This document shows positions 34,984 to 46,184 of a stretch of 64,000 bases of DNA, piece by piece. Both the position numbers and the translations under genes were made by a program. Position 1 is the first letter of the stretch. The number at the start of each line of letters is the position of its first letter. Origin of the DNA: Carex sylvatica (taxonomy: Eukaryota; Streptophyta; Magnoliopsida; Poales; Cyperaceae); the NCBI GenBank assembly GCA_964058845.1, contig CAXKVR010000010.1:186001-250000 (forward strand), written 5' to 3'. The notes under the pieces were generated by a model, which was not told the origin of the DNA, did not search any database, and worked only from the letters and a program-made list of their open reading frames with translations.

Positions 34984-37326
34984 TTAAATGCTTAGGAGAT
35001 CCTTTGTGTCATCCAACTTTGTAACCTCCCCTGTATCCTTTTCCCTCGCTTTCTCGTCTTCTTTACTCTCAGTTGGCTGAGGGAGATCGGTCAACATCTG
35101 AACAACTTCCCTCATTGTAGGCCGTTCGACGCTCTGCTCCTCTACACACAGCATTGCAACGTAGAAAAGTCGGGTTGCCTCTTGCAGGGGTACAGCTGGC
35201 AACCTCGGGTCAAGAATTTTCAAAGGGCTGTCGTCCTTGCTGGAGGCGGTTGTGGTATGGACCCACTGCACTATATCCACCCCATCGCCAAATTCACCGA
35301 CCGGTCTTTTGCCAGTTACCAGTTCAAGCAGAACCACCCCAAAGCTGTAAACATCACTTTTCTCATCCACCTTCAGTGTGTACTGTGTAGGCATACTCTG
35401 TTTACATCAAAAAATATATATGGTTTTTTTTAGGGTAGAATCCGTAAGTTGAATTGTATTAAATAGTCCAAAAAACATTACATTGCCATAAAGTGGAAAG
35501 TAAAGGAATTAAGTAACTGCACCTAACTTGAAAATAATAGAAATATGGAGGATGTACTTGTAATTTTCCTTTCCTATTTTTCTGACAGCTTCTCCCCTTA
35601 CCAGTAAGTTGAGAGTTGCACCTATATTCATCTCCTTAGCGTCTATTTTTTTTTTTTTACCAGTAACCGTTCCTCTCACTGTACTCTTTTAAATTGTCGC
35701 GGATCCAACTGGTACCATTCTAGGAAGATTAGGCGTAGTTTAAAAGTTTTGGGCAGACAAATTTTGAAAATATTAAGCTTACCTTCTACAATCACTGTTG
35801 TAAATTCATGAATGAAATTATGTGATTGACTGATTGTTTGTTTACATATTTTGGGCAGTCGAGGTCTGAAATTTGATAGTGAAATGAGCCCAGAGTTTAT
35901 AAATTAAAATGAATTATTATGAACAAGAAAACCATATTACTGACGACTTGAAAGTGAAATGAGCGCGGAGTTTATTATTAATAAAATTGAGAGATGGTTA
36001 GAAAAATTATCCTATATGCAAAATAAAGCAAAATCAACAAGGGCGGAGCCAGACTTTCAGACTATGGGAGTCAGACGAGAATGGAGGCCAAATATATAAA
36101 AAATTTATGGTGTGAATGAGAGTCAAATGTACATTGTTCATAGTATTTTGCTCTTAACTATATAAAAAATAGGGTATAAATACAAAAATTGAAAATAAAT
36201 GAGGTCAATTGATTTCAATTGCTTGAGGGTGACTCCGCCGCTGAAAACCAAGATGCCATAGCTGTACCCATCAACACCATTCAAGAATATGTTAAAAGTA
36301 AACTACCCATCAAACAAAGGTATATAATTTCTTTTCCACACCTCAACGTCATGGCTTCTGTAAAATTTTCACAAAGAGCAATATAGTAGAGACTCAACAA
36401 TTCCTACTGCATAGTTTATAAGTAATGAAATATCGTGTTCTTGTATGTTGATTGCTGTGTGAGAGATTGCAAATATATGACATTTATTGGGGCATAAAAA
36501 TGAAAGAGATATATACCTGGAGCAATGTACCCGTATGACCCTGCAATGGCCGACATGCACTCAGATGCCCCCGAGTCCCTCAAAAATTTTGCCAGGCCAA
36601 AATCTGTAACATGTGCCTCAAATTCCCCATCAAGAAGTATATTGTTAGACTTGACATCCCGGTGCAATATAGGCGGCAAGCAATCGTGGTGCAGATAGCA
36701 AAGCCCCTTGGCAGCCTCCACAGCTATCTTGTACCTTGTCTCCCACTGCAGGTGGGACCCCCCCCCTTTCTTCCCATGCAGAACCTCTCCCAGACTGCCA
36801 TTTGGCATGTACTCGTACACCAACAAGTTACTAACACCATTAGTGCAATACCCGAGGAGTCGAACTATGTGCCGATGCCTGATCCGACCCAGTGTTTTTA
36901 TTTCAGCCGAAAACCCATGGTCATGTGAAGAGGCGTTATGAGCAGGTAACCGTTTAACTGCCACGTTGACTCCATTCGGCATGGTTCCCATGTACACCAC
37001 TCCGGCCCCACCTTTTCCGATTATGTTCTCTTCTTTTATGCAATTTAACACTTCATCACACGTGAAATCTAGACGTTGAAATGCAGTTAGTTTCCATGCA
37101 TGTTTGCTCAATGATGCTTGCTTTAATTTCCATGCTTTTATTACTGCAGCCACTGCAAAGGCTATGGAGGCTACTAAGAGGGTTATTACTAGGATTAATT
37201 TCGCTCCTCTAAGAGGGTTATTACTAGGATTAATTTCGCTCCAGAGGAAAGGGAACCGATGGAATGTCGTGACCGCTCAGCAATGGTCGAGGGACATGGG
37301 GCCAGGTACGACCCACACAAGAAATT
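34984..37326 (-). pseudogene. 5'-truncated BAM/CLV1-class LRR receptor kinase with frameshifts
   Basis: The upstream exon (about 37326-36517) starts inside the juxtamembrane region ([16 protein letters not shown]), enters the membrane helix ([20 protein letters not shown]) and gives the kinase N-lobe and catalytic loop. Visible motifs are [29 protein letters not shown] and DFGLAKF; it ends at CCAG|GTATAT. The downstream exon (35397-34984) carries [20 protein letters not shown] and [17 protein letters not shown], and ends DDTKDLLSI. Defects: the whole LRR ectodomain is missing, the break lying at the A-rich repeat at 37327; a 35-bp tandem duplication in the membrane segment shifts frame; and a 7-bp GTACACA insertion after EYAYT at the start of the second exon shifts frame and leads to a stop. 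Relatives bind CLE peptides in meristems. Splice sites and kinase motifs are otherwise preserved, so inactivation is fairly recent. Confidence 0.85.
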
Positions 37327-37690
37327 AAAAAAACAGAAGAAAAAACAGAAATTTAAAAAACAGAAATAAAAAAAAAGAATTGAAAAAACAGAAGAAAAAA
37401 CAGAAATTTAAAAAACAGAAATTAAAAAAAAGAAATTAAAAAACAGAATTTTACAAAACAGAAATAAAAAAAGAATTTAAAAAACAGAAATAAAAAAACA
37501 GAAGAAAAAACTGAAATTAAAAAAACTGAAATTAAAAAAACTGAAATTAAAAAACAGAAATTAAAAAAAAAAAGAAAAAACAGAAATTAAAAAATAGAAA
37601 TTAAAAAAACAGAAATAAAAAAAACAGAAATTAAAAAAAAACAGAAATTAAAAAAACAAAAGAAAAAACAGAAATTTAAAAATAAATCTA
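37327..37690 (+). repeat. A-rich microsatellite (GAAATTAAAAAACA units)
   Basis: Irregular tandem units of 14-20 bases of the type GAAATTAAAAAACA. The array begins exactly where recognisable receptor kinase sequence ends, so it marks or caused the break. Confidence 0.85.
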
Positions 37691-38600
37691 ACATATTCAA
37701 AACAAATATAATTACTTCACATATTCAAAAAAATAAATCTAACTAATTTTTTTAACCTATTAAAAATAAATCCAACATTTTGAAAACTAAATCTAACATA
37801 TTCAAAACAAATATAATTACTTCATATATTAAAAAAAAAAACTAACCAATTTTTTTAACTTATTGAAAATAAATCCAACATTTTGAAAAATAAATCTAAC
37901 ATATTCAAAACAAATATAATTACTTCACATATAAAAAAAAAAAAAAACTAACCTATCTTTTTCACCTATTAAAAATAAATCCAACATTTTGAAAAATAAA
38001 TCTAACTTATTCAAAAAAAATATAATTACTTCACATATTCAAAAATAACAAACTAACCAATTTTTTTAAAAATAAACCCAACATTTTGAAAAATAAATCT
38101 AACCTATTCAAAACAAATATAATTACTTCACATATTCAAAAAAAAAACTAACCTATTTTTTTCACCTATTAAAAATAAATCCAACATTTTGAAAAATAAA
38201 TCTAACCTATTCAAAACTAATATAAATTACTTCACATTTAAAAAAAAAAAAAAACTAACCTATTTTTTTCACATATTAAAAATAAATCTAACCTATTCAA
38301 AACAAATATAATTACTTCACATATTCAAAAAAAAAAACCTATTTTTTTCACCTATTAAAAATAAATCCGAATTTCAAAAATAAAATCTAACCTATTCAAA
38401 ACAAATATAATTACTTCACATATTCAAAAAAAAAAACTAACCTATTTTTTTCACCTATTAAAAATAAATCCAACATTTTGAAAAATAAATCTAACCTATT
38501 AAAAACAAATATAATTACTTCACATATTCAAAAAAAAAAAAAAAAACTAACATGTTTTTTTCACCTATTAAAAATAAATCCAACATTTTGAATATGTGAA
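37690..38600 (+). repeat. Minisatellite of about 100-bp units
   Basis: About nine degenerate tandem units, each containing AAATATAATTACTTCACATA, then CTAACCTATTTTTTTCACCT and AAATAAATCCAACATTTTGA. No coding content. Confidence 0.85.
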
Positions 38601-38639
38601 GTAATTAGATTGCTGCTAGAGTGCTCCAAATAACTTCCA

Positions 38640-38895
38640 TTGAAGTATTGTATTAGAATTGTAAATGCCATGTTTTCTTGCCATATAGAGACTCTACTGG
38701 AGTTCTCCAAACACCATCAATTGGATTGTATTGTTGTATTAGGTTTGTAACTATCTTGTTATCTTGCCATATTGAGACATTACTGGAGTGCTCCAAACAC
38801 CGTCAATTAGAGTGTTGTATTAGAGTTGTAAATGCCCAATTATATTGCCATCTGGAGACACTACTAGAGTGCTCAAAACACCTTCAATTGTAGTA
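38640..38895 (+). repeat. Three ~84-bp tandem units before the MULE gene
   Basis: The motif GCCATATAGAGACTCTACTGG, CTCCAAACACC..TCAATT, GTATTAG..TTGTAA recurs about three times, near 38676, 38767 and 38849. The array leads directly into the transposase remnant and is probably part of the same element. Confidence 0.75.
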
Positions 38896-39960
38896 GTTTG
38901 TGATTCTGATGGAAGTTCAAAGTGTAGTGGGACAAATGCCACTAACCTATGCACTTCGTCTCAACCATTACCAAGTATTGCACTTGGTAGCCAAGTTGGG
39001 AGCACTCAGGGATGTAATATTTCTGAGCAACCCAATGAAGTTGCTGATCGTGATGAATATGTCGGGTTTGATGATGAGAATATGTATGGTTCCTATGGTG
39101 AGGATGACTTTGTTCATGAAAGTGCTATGTATGACATCCAAGAGGTACAAATTGATTCAGAAACTAATTTGGAGGATAATGTGGCCGAGGAGCCAACTGT
39201 AGAAGATGTAGTGGAGGGTGAAGCTACCATTGCATTTAACCCTGAAAATCCTAATATAGAGGTCAATGTGTTATTTCCCGATGTCGATGCCTTCAAGAGG
39301 GCATTAAGGCACTTTGTCATAAAAAAAATGAGTTTGAAGTTAATATTGTGAAGTCGGACAAGAAAAGGTACATAGGAAAATGCAAACATCCCAATTGTTT
39401 TTGGAGAATTCGTGCTTCTAGACTCCAAGATAATAAAACCTTCATGGTATGCATGCACGACTTTAAGTTTATGATTGAAATATGTAATACAATATATACT
39501 AATAGAATTTTTGTAATTGCAGGTAAAGATGTTGTCACATGACCATACGTGTCCATCTACTAGCATGGTTGACAGAAAAATAGTTTCTAGTTCTTGGGTA
39601 TCGGAAAGGGTGGGAGATTAGTTAAGAAAGAATCCTTCAGCCGGAGCAAAAGAAGTGAAGAACAAGTTAGAAGACGAGTTTCATGTGAAAGTGACTTATA
39701 ACAAAATTTGGGCGGGAAGGAAAGCTGCTCTTGATCAAATCTACGGGAAATGAGAGAAAAGCTTCCAATTGGTGTACAACTTTAAGGCAGAATTGGAGAG
39801 GAGATGTTCTGGTAGCATCGTTGAGATAAATTGCATAGATGGATTTTTTGATAAGGTGTATTTCAGCAAGATTTTTTGACACTGAAACCATGCATAGATG
39901 GATTTATACATGGTTGTAGACCATATTTGGAGGTTGATTTGACTCATTTGATGGGTCAGT
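38845..39960 (+). pseudogene. MuDR-type (MULE) transposase remnant, N-terminal half
   Basis: Recognisable blocks in order: an acidic N-terminal region (to about 39220); the MuDR N-terminal domain PDVDAFKRALRHFVIKK, then (shifted frame) EFEVNIVKSDKKRYIGKC and KHPNCFWRIRASRLQDNKTF; and a 76-bp intron (39447-39522) with a GTATGC donor and an AATTGCAG acceptor. After it come KMLSHDHTCPST, SSSWVSERVGD, NPSAGAKEVKNKLEDEFHVK, KIWAGRKAALDQIYGK and FKAELERRCSGSIVEINCID. It breaks off before the DDE catalytic core. Inactivating changes are a frameshift in an A8 run at about 39321, a TAG after VGD (39618-39620) and a TGA after QIYGK (39751-39753). It lies head to head with the truncated receptor kinase. 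It cannot supply transposase. Confidence 0.85.
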
Positions 39961-41891
39961 ATTATTATTATTATCTTATCTCTTATGTTTATATTTTAAT
40001 TTAAAAATCAAATTGACAAAGATTCTCAAAAGCAATTAAGTAAAATAATTAGAATGTGGTCTCTGTATTTTTTGAGCTATGCATACTATGACATAAATAC
40101 ATACTACAATTTTACTACACCTACCGACATCTTCCATGTTAGCCTTAAATTTTTTTAATTGTAGCTGGTAGGTAAATTACAAGAACAGCTGAATTGATTG
40201 CTTACCAAAAGATTCCCTTATCTATTAATTAATTTTTTTAGCAACTAGATAGGTGCCACCGAATTCAGCCAGAAGCAAAGAGTTTATTTTACCAAGATTT
40301 TTTTTGTTTGGCAGTACTTCACCCAAACTTAGGGTACACTTAAAACTTGTTTGAAGAATCTAGATTTGAATGCTTGATAAGCCAATTAAAATTGTATTTC
40401 AACAGAAGGTTAAAGTCAGAATTTAAACACATTACTCAGACATAGAGCATCCATCTTCTACATTTAATTAATATTCAATTTATTAATCAGATTTTTAAAA
40501 TAGATATATATGTATATTTTGTGTAGTGTTCTAATAATTAATTACGTATGCTTCTTCTTTTTTAATCCAATATACTTTAACAGACAAGTATAAGGATCAA
40601 TTGGCAGCTGCTGTAGGAATTGACGGGCACAATTGATTGTTGATTTCTTGCATGTCATCCAATCGAGTTTCGTTTATGTCTCGTACTTCTCCCACATGAA
40701 ATGCTTTCAAACCCCTATATAATGTCACAACTCCTAATTCGCTAAGAAATACCTCGTACTCATTCTCCTACATGTAAAACTTGAATTTTGACATCCGCTA
40801 TAATATCAAAAAAAAAAAAAGCTATTAGAAATAAAAAAGCTGTAATTTTTTTTGCTTTAGACAGTAAATGATAAGCAAATGGTAAATGATGACCAAGAGT
40901 CTAAGCAATTCTAATCCTAACCAAGAGTAGACAGTAATAACTCAATAAGTAGACAATAATTCAATTCTAATGCTAATTCTAATGCTAATGCTAATTCTAA
41001 AAACCCAATAACCCAATTCTAATGCTAACCAACTGAATTAGCAAAAACCCAATAACCCAATAAGTAGACCGAATCAGACTGAATTGACAAGGGGCTGACA
41101 ACGGATGATGGGGGAAATATTTATGTTGCAGATGCCATGAAGAAATGAAAAATGTGGAATTGACTAAACCTGTTTTTTTTTTAGTTTCATTTCTTGAAGT
41201 TGAAATTAGGTTCCCAATTTGAAAATTGTAAAATCCTTACAGGACTTGAAGACTCTGAGACTGCAACTATACTCAGCAGCAGAATATTTTGAGCAAACAT
41301 ACACAAAGGATAATCAGAAGCAAGTACGATATATATCCAAATTATATTACAAAAGAAATTAAGTATAAGCTAGCTGCAGCTAACATAGAAGATGGATTTT
41401 GTTTGTACTGCTTGTTCTTGATCGATCCTTTGCATGGTGGTTATAGTTCGTTTCTTTTATTTCTTCAAATTCAATAAACCTCATAGAAACAAAAAGATAA
41501 AAAATTATATATCAAGATGTTTAGATTACGGGACAATAAAGAAAATTTTATTACCAAACATGCATCTGCTGCACCTGACCATGACAATATGCAAATATTT
41601 TTTTAAAAAGGTATAACAACTAGCATACAATATGCAAATATATAATAGCTGATGCCCAAAAAACTGTATTGATAAATCCAAAATAGCCTAATGGTCCTTA
41701 AATTGAAATTTAAATAGGTCAGATTGAAACTTTTGCTCAATTTTCCTGATTTTAACTTGAAACTTTTGAATATATGTTATAAAATGTGCACAGTACCATC
41801 AGTTTTAACACAACAGCATTACTGGTACCGTCAATTTCACTTTCAACCCAAAATCCGCAATACTCAAGAAATTGAGATTAGAACACGGTAC
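39961..41891. other. Intergenic, no gene recognised
   Basis: AT-rich. It contains short degenerate tandem runs of AATTCTAATGCTAA and AACCCAATAA (about 40960-41070). I looked on the - strand for the missing LRR part of the receptor kinase and did not find it. Confidence 0.4.
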
Positions 41892-42062
41892 CGTTTTATT
41901 AGCCAAGCATTTGTAGAACACCCTTCCTGGATTATCGTTTGTACCGCTCATAAGCCTTAGCAATTGCTTCCCGCAGTCCGGACACCTCATACTCGGCAAG
42001 GAGGAATCGCTTGGGTGGCTGTGACTGGGAGCAGAGACGGACGACAACGACTGGGAGAACAT
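41892..42062 (-). pseudogene. GRF-type zinc finger exon (captured or transposon-borne)
   Basis: From ATG at 42062 the frame gives a Ser-rich start (MFSQSLSSVSAPSHSHPSDS) and then MRCPDCGKQLLRLMSGT and NDNPGRVFYKCLANKT. This is the front of a GRF zinc finger (CxxCG, then TxxNPGRxFYxC, as in topoisomerase III and many plant transposon-linked proteins). An AAAACG|GTACCG donor at 41892/41891 probably ends the exon; the rest of the finger (F-x-W and the last Cys) would be on a following exon that I do not find. The exon has no stop. GRF fingers bind single-stranded nucleic acid. It lies about 360 bp inside the putative element end at 42425. Confidence 0.6.
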
Positions 42063-42425
42063 GGTCTGGGTGGCTTTGACTGGGAGGAGAGGCTCGACGG
42101 AAGAGAGGAGCTCTCCTCGTCTTTCTTGGAGAAGAAAGACGACGGGTGAGGGTTTATTATACTGTTTAGACTATTTCTTTTGGATCATATTGGATCCATT
42201 AAGGGTGTAGAAATGAAAGGGTGAGGGTATTTTTGGAATATACGAAAATATTACTCAAAATACAATATATTATGTTTATTTTTTGTTACAAATGTATAAT
42301 AATTTGTTATTTATGGCAATTTTCTTAATAAATATGATTTGGAGTGGCATTTAGCAAAAAAAAAAATTTTGAAGTGACATTTTTCTAAATTCACCATTTT
42401 GAGGTGGTATGAAACCAATTTTCCC
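42063..42425 (-). mobile_element. Terminal region of a MULE-like element (same end as at 13351)
   Basis: Read on the - strand from about 42425, the sequence GGAAAATTGGTTTCATACCA, then CTCAAAATGGTGAATTTAGA, then CAAAATTTTTT and GCTAAATGCCACTCCAAATC parallels 13351-13450 block by block. Here it leads to the GRF zinc-finger start. The opposite end is not found. Confidence 0.45.
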
Positions 42426-43801
42426 TTAATTTTATTATGCTAGATCGTTCATGTAAAAGTTGAAAACAAGAGGCATTTAGTTTGGGTTTTAAATATTTTA
42501 GGATTAATCCCAGTCACTTCATTCCATGTTTTAAATTGATCATTGATTCAGATCTGCCTCTTGATATGTTCTTAAGCTGTTAATTTTTAAGTAAATTGAT
42601 CCAGACCGTGTTGATTTATGAATTCAATTTCCTTCAAGCTCGAAGTTCAAACCGAATTTCAATTAGAGCCAGTAGTTCTAGGGTTATATTATTATTATTA
42701 TTTTTAAATCAGAAAATCAAGCTATCCAACACACTTTCAAATGACACTTTCAAATTTTTATATATATTATAGATATTTTTTTAACAATATAGATTTTGAA
42801 TCCATGACTTCTCACATGAAAGTCGGGCATCTGTTTATCATCAACTTAGCTTGATAAATTGGTAAGCATACTAATATTCAATGAGGATAGATAAAACAAA
42901 GCTTTATTAGAAAAGTGAAATAATATATTAAGCTAAAAAAAAAAAAAAGTTTCATCTGTCATCAGAATCTAGAGCCTAAAGACATGAACTAAAAAATTAA
43001 AGCTAAAAGTTGCAAGTTGCACGTGAAAACTGTTTTTTTTTTAACAATATAGATTTCGAACTCATGACTTCTCTTTATAAGAGACATAAACGATCCAACA
43101 TCAAATAAAGATGTTGTAGCTAACGCCATTTATCTATTTGTTTATTTATAAAAACACCATTATTTTTTTTAAAACTAATCAGAGCAGAGGGGCCAGTTTG
43201 GACTGATAAGGGAAGAGGTAATGGGCCAGTTTGGGCTGATAAGGGAAGAGGTAATGGGCCAATTTGGGCTGAGCTGTAAGGAAAAAAGAGAAGGATGATG
43301 AGAGTGATTTTTGGAGACTTAAATGTTAGATTTTGTTTAGAAAGTTGTTGAGTGTTGACCATTGTTCGGTGAGTGATTGTCTAAGTTCGTTTGGGCTAGA
43401 CAATTTGGAATTTGAGGCTAATTCGGTATAGTAGTACTTTGTTGGTTTATTTAATACATATAAATATATATTAAAATATTGAGGTTTTTGAATTTTTTTG
43501 AATAATTTAGAAATACGTTTGATTTATCTATTCATTCAAAATAAAAGACAAATAAATGGGTATTTTATAAATTTAGAATGTGTTTTAATATAAAAGACAA
43601 TAAAATGGGTTAAAATGTGAGTTTTTGAATTTTAGAGGGGTAAATATGTAATTTTAAAATTTAGAGGGAAAATTCGTAATTTTGAAGTTTTTGAGGGGTA
43701 TACGTGAAATTTCCCCAATAAAAAAAATTGCTTTTCCAGTGCTATTCTGAATGACACTTTTTAATTGCTACTTCAACTATTTTGAGAAGCACCTTTTTAC
43801 C
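42426..43801. other. Intergenic with a 33-bp tandem repeat
   Basis: AT-rich spacer. The only structured part is the repeat at 43189-43275. The - strand frame at 43120-43362 is the translation of that repeat, not a convincing gene. Confidence 0.45.
43189..43275 (+). repeat. 33-bp tandem repeat, about 2.6 units
   Basis: The unit GGGCCAGTTTGGGCTGATAA followed by GGGAAGAGGTAAT is repeated with single-base changes. The 33-base period keeps frame, which explains the open frame across it. Confidence 0.88.
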
Positions 43802-44002
43802 GAACATGTATCCTCTGCATTAACTCAAAAGGGAATCTTTTGAGTCTGATTTTAAACAGAACCAATCTGATCGTCTGATTTTAACACAGGATTTTCAATA
43901 TTAGTGTGAATCTAGTTCGCAAGAATTTTAAAGCGAATCTGATGCTCCAGATTCATTAACTCAAAAGATTCCCTTTTGAGTTAATGCAGAGGATACGAAT
44001 TC
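43802..44002. mobile_element. Mutator-type MITE, 'GTATCCTC' family
   Basis: A 201-bp element with left end GAACATGTATCCTCTGCATT; the complement of the right end is GAATTCGTATCCTCTGCATT. The inverted repeat extends through AACTCAAAAGGGAATCTTTT. Flanks are CTTTTTACC (43793-43801) and CTTTTACC (44003-44010), a 9-bp duplication with one base lost. Confidence 0.8.
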
Positions 44003-44065
44003 CTTTTACCACCCTTATTACACATCGTTGAATCATTACTATTCAAGCACGGGTTGTGTATGAAC

Positions 44066-44943
44066 TAGGGGTGCACAAAAAATTCGTGATTCGATTCGAG
44101 TTTGATTCGAAAAAATTCGAAAATAATTTGATTCGAAAAAATTCAAAAATAATTTAATTCGAAAATAATTCGATTCGAAAAAATTCGAAATTAATTCAAA
44201 CTAGTTCGATTCCAAATAATTTAATTTCAAATTCGAACCAGGTCCAATTCGATTCGTGTGGTTCACGAATTTGGCCCACTTCGATTTGAATATGCTGCAG
44301 TGCGGAACTAGGCCCAATTTGTTCACTTTCGCGCATTAAATGAGATGGCATTCAATGAGATTGCATTCCAAATCCTTCCCAATTCTGGCCAAATTTCCTG
44401 TGAGTGCATTCAATGTGTGGGACCCTCCTCCTTGAAGTTGGAAATAAATCTGCTGTGATTCCAAATCCCTCCCTTCAAATTTTAAAATGCACAAATCTCA
44501 AAGAAGAGTTATCTTTTATGTACACATCTCTAAACAAATGAAGGGAAGGATTTGGAATCGCAACAGATTTATTTCCTCTGAAGTTCCAAGCCCGAAAACC
44601 TCTTCTCCCCTTCCTTTTCGCTCTTCTTCCATGAATTCGAAGCTTCAAGCTTTAAGCTTTCAATTTAAGCTTTAAAATCACTCTTCTTTCATGAAATCGC
44701 AGCAGATTTATTTTCCTTTAACATTTAAGCTTTCAATTTAAGCTTTCTCTTTCCCTTTAAGCTTTCAATTTCGAACTAATTTCGAATCAATCGAACTAGT
44801 TCGAATTATATCGAACCAAATTCGAACTGACCTTTTAGGTTTGAAATATATTTCAATTTCGAACTGAGTTCGGTTCAAAATAATTTCGAATTTAAATTCG
44901 AACTAGGCCCAATTCAATTCAATTCGGTTCGTTTGCAGCCCTA
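44066..44943. mobile_element. hAT-type non-autonomous element with exact 8-bp TSD
   Basis: An 878-bp element starting TAGGGGTGCA and ending TGCAGCCCTA, flanked on both sides by GTATGAAC (44058-44065 and 44944-44951). The subterminal regions are dense in TTCGAA, ATTCGATTCG and GAACTAGTTCGA motifs in both orientations, which look like repeated transposase-binding sites. A small open frame at 44487-44675 is unrecognised. No transposase. Confidence 0.9.
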
Positions 44944-44951
44944 GTATGAAC

Positions 44952-46184
44952 AAAAAAAAAAAATCCTATTCAAGCACTATTCTGAGATATCAAATAATAA
45001 CCCATATTAAGAAAAAAAAATATTAATTTCACTTTGCCACTTTTGATTTCTTTAAATTTACATCTGTTCTCTTTTTCTCTCTCTGTTTTTTATTTTTTCG
45101 TGATTCTTAATCACTTGCAAAGAGAAATTGTACCAAAACATTTATAGATTTTTAATTCAAATTTAGATCTTACTTAAAGTTGAACCTATATTCATATTTA
45201 AATAGTCCGGTACCTTACCGATATACTAGATACATCTGATATAATAAAAGAGAAAAGGTTATTGTTTATTATCTTTTGTTCACCATCTGTCCACTACATT
45301 ATCCGGTTCTCACTTTTAACAATTTTTAACGGTCTCTTCTGCTCTATTTAAACATGTCGTAACTTTCCGAATTTCATTTCTCAAATTTTCGATAAAATTT
45401 TATTTTTTGAATTTCTCTCTCTTTCTTTTCTCCTTGCTCACCGTCTCCTGCTACCCTATCTAAACTCCAAGATCCCAACCTTTTATCTGTCAGATCTACT
45501 CTCCATTACTCAACTTCTCCGCCTTGCTCAAGTATCCTATGCTGTTCCAATCAATCTCGCCCTCGACATCGCCGGAGCTAGCGGATCACTGGCCGCAGAG
45601 CTCCGCCATGCTTGCGTGAGGCCAAACGGGCGGCAGCGACGGAGTACGAGCGTATGACTACTCGTCGGTGCTTTCTTCTCTAAGAGAGGCGATGGATTAC
45701 AAGAGTATGAGCGTACGACGATCTAAGAGAGACGATCTGGCGGAGAGAGATGAGAGTGAAACGATCTAGAGAAGAGAGATAAGAGCGAGGCGATCTGGAG
45801 CATAATCAGGTTATTTTACAGTATTCACTTTGTAGTTTTACAATATGTATCTTGTGATTTTATAGTATTCAAAACAACTTGTTTATTTACTAATCGATTT
45901 AAGTTTCGCTCCTTCTATTGATTTGAATTTATAATCATGATTTCTTTGCTTCTATTGAAGTTTCATTTGAATTGATGTAGTCTCAGGCGTATATGCATTA
46001 TATGAATATTGATTTGAATTTTAATTGTATTATTTACTGTTCAATAACGGATCTCGCATTATCTGAGGTCTGATTTGACAAAGAAACCTAGAGATCTAGT
46101 CTCTATATTTCATTAATTGGGACACAAGATGTGTTAATTTTTCATAAGGTAAAAAGCAAATTAGTTTAAATATCGATTGAGGAG
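44952..46184. other. Intergenic; possible 5' part of an unclassified element
   Basis: From about 45240 the sequence changes to leader-like pyrimidine-rich text, followed by GC-richer sequence with repeated GGCGATCTGGAG / GAGAGATGAGAG motifs (45560-45800). It may belong with the minisatellite that follows. No open frame is convincing. Confidence 0.3.

Noticed and set aside
36369..36516. Continuation of the kinase frame past YIAP
   Set aside because: The homologous protein splices at CCAG|GTATAT; the residues after it ([10 protein letters not shown]...) are intron translation.
40000..41300. Search for the missing LRR ectodomain of the receptor kinase
   Set aside because: No LxxLxLxxNxLxGxIP pattern on the - strand in this stretch; the part seems to be absent from the window.
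43120..43362. 80-codon - strand frame with QTGPLPLPLSAQTG repeats
   Set aside because: It is the translation of a 33-bp tandem repeat whose period is a multiple of three, so openness is automatic.
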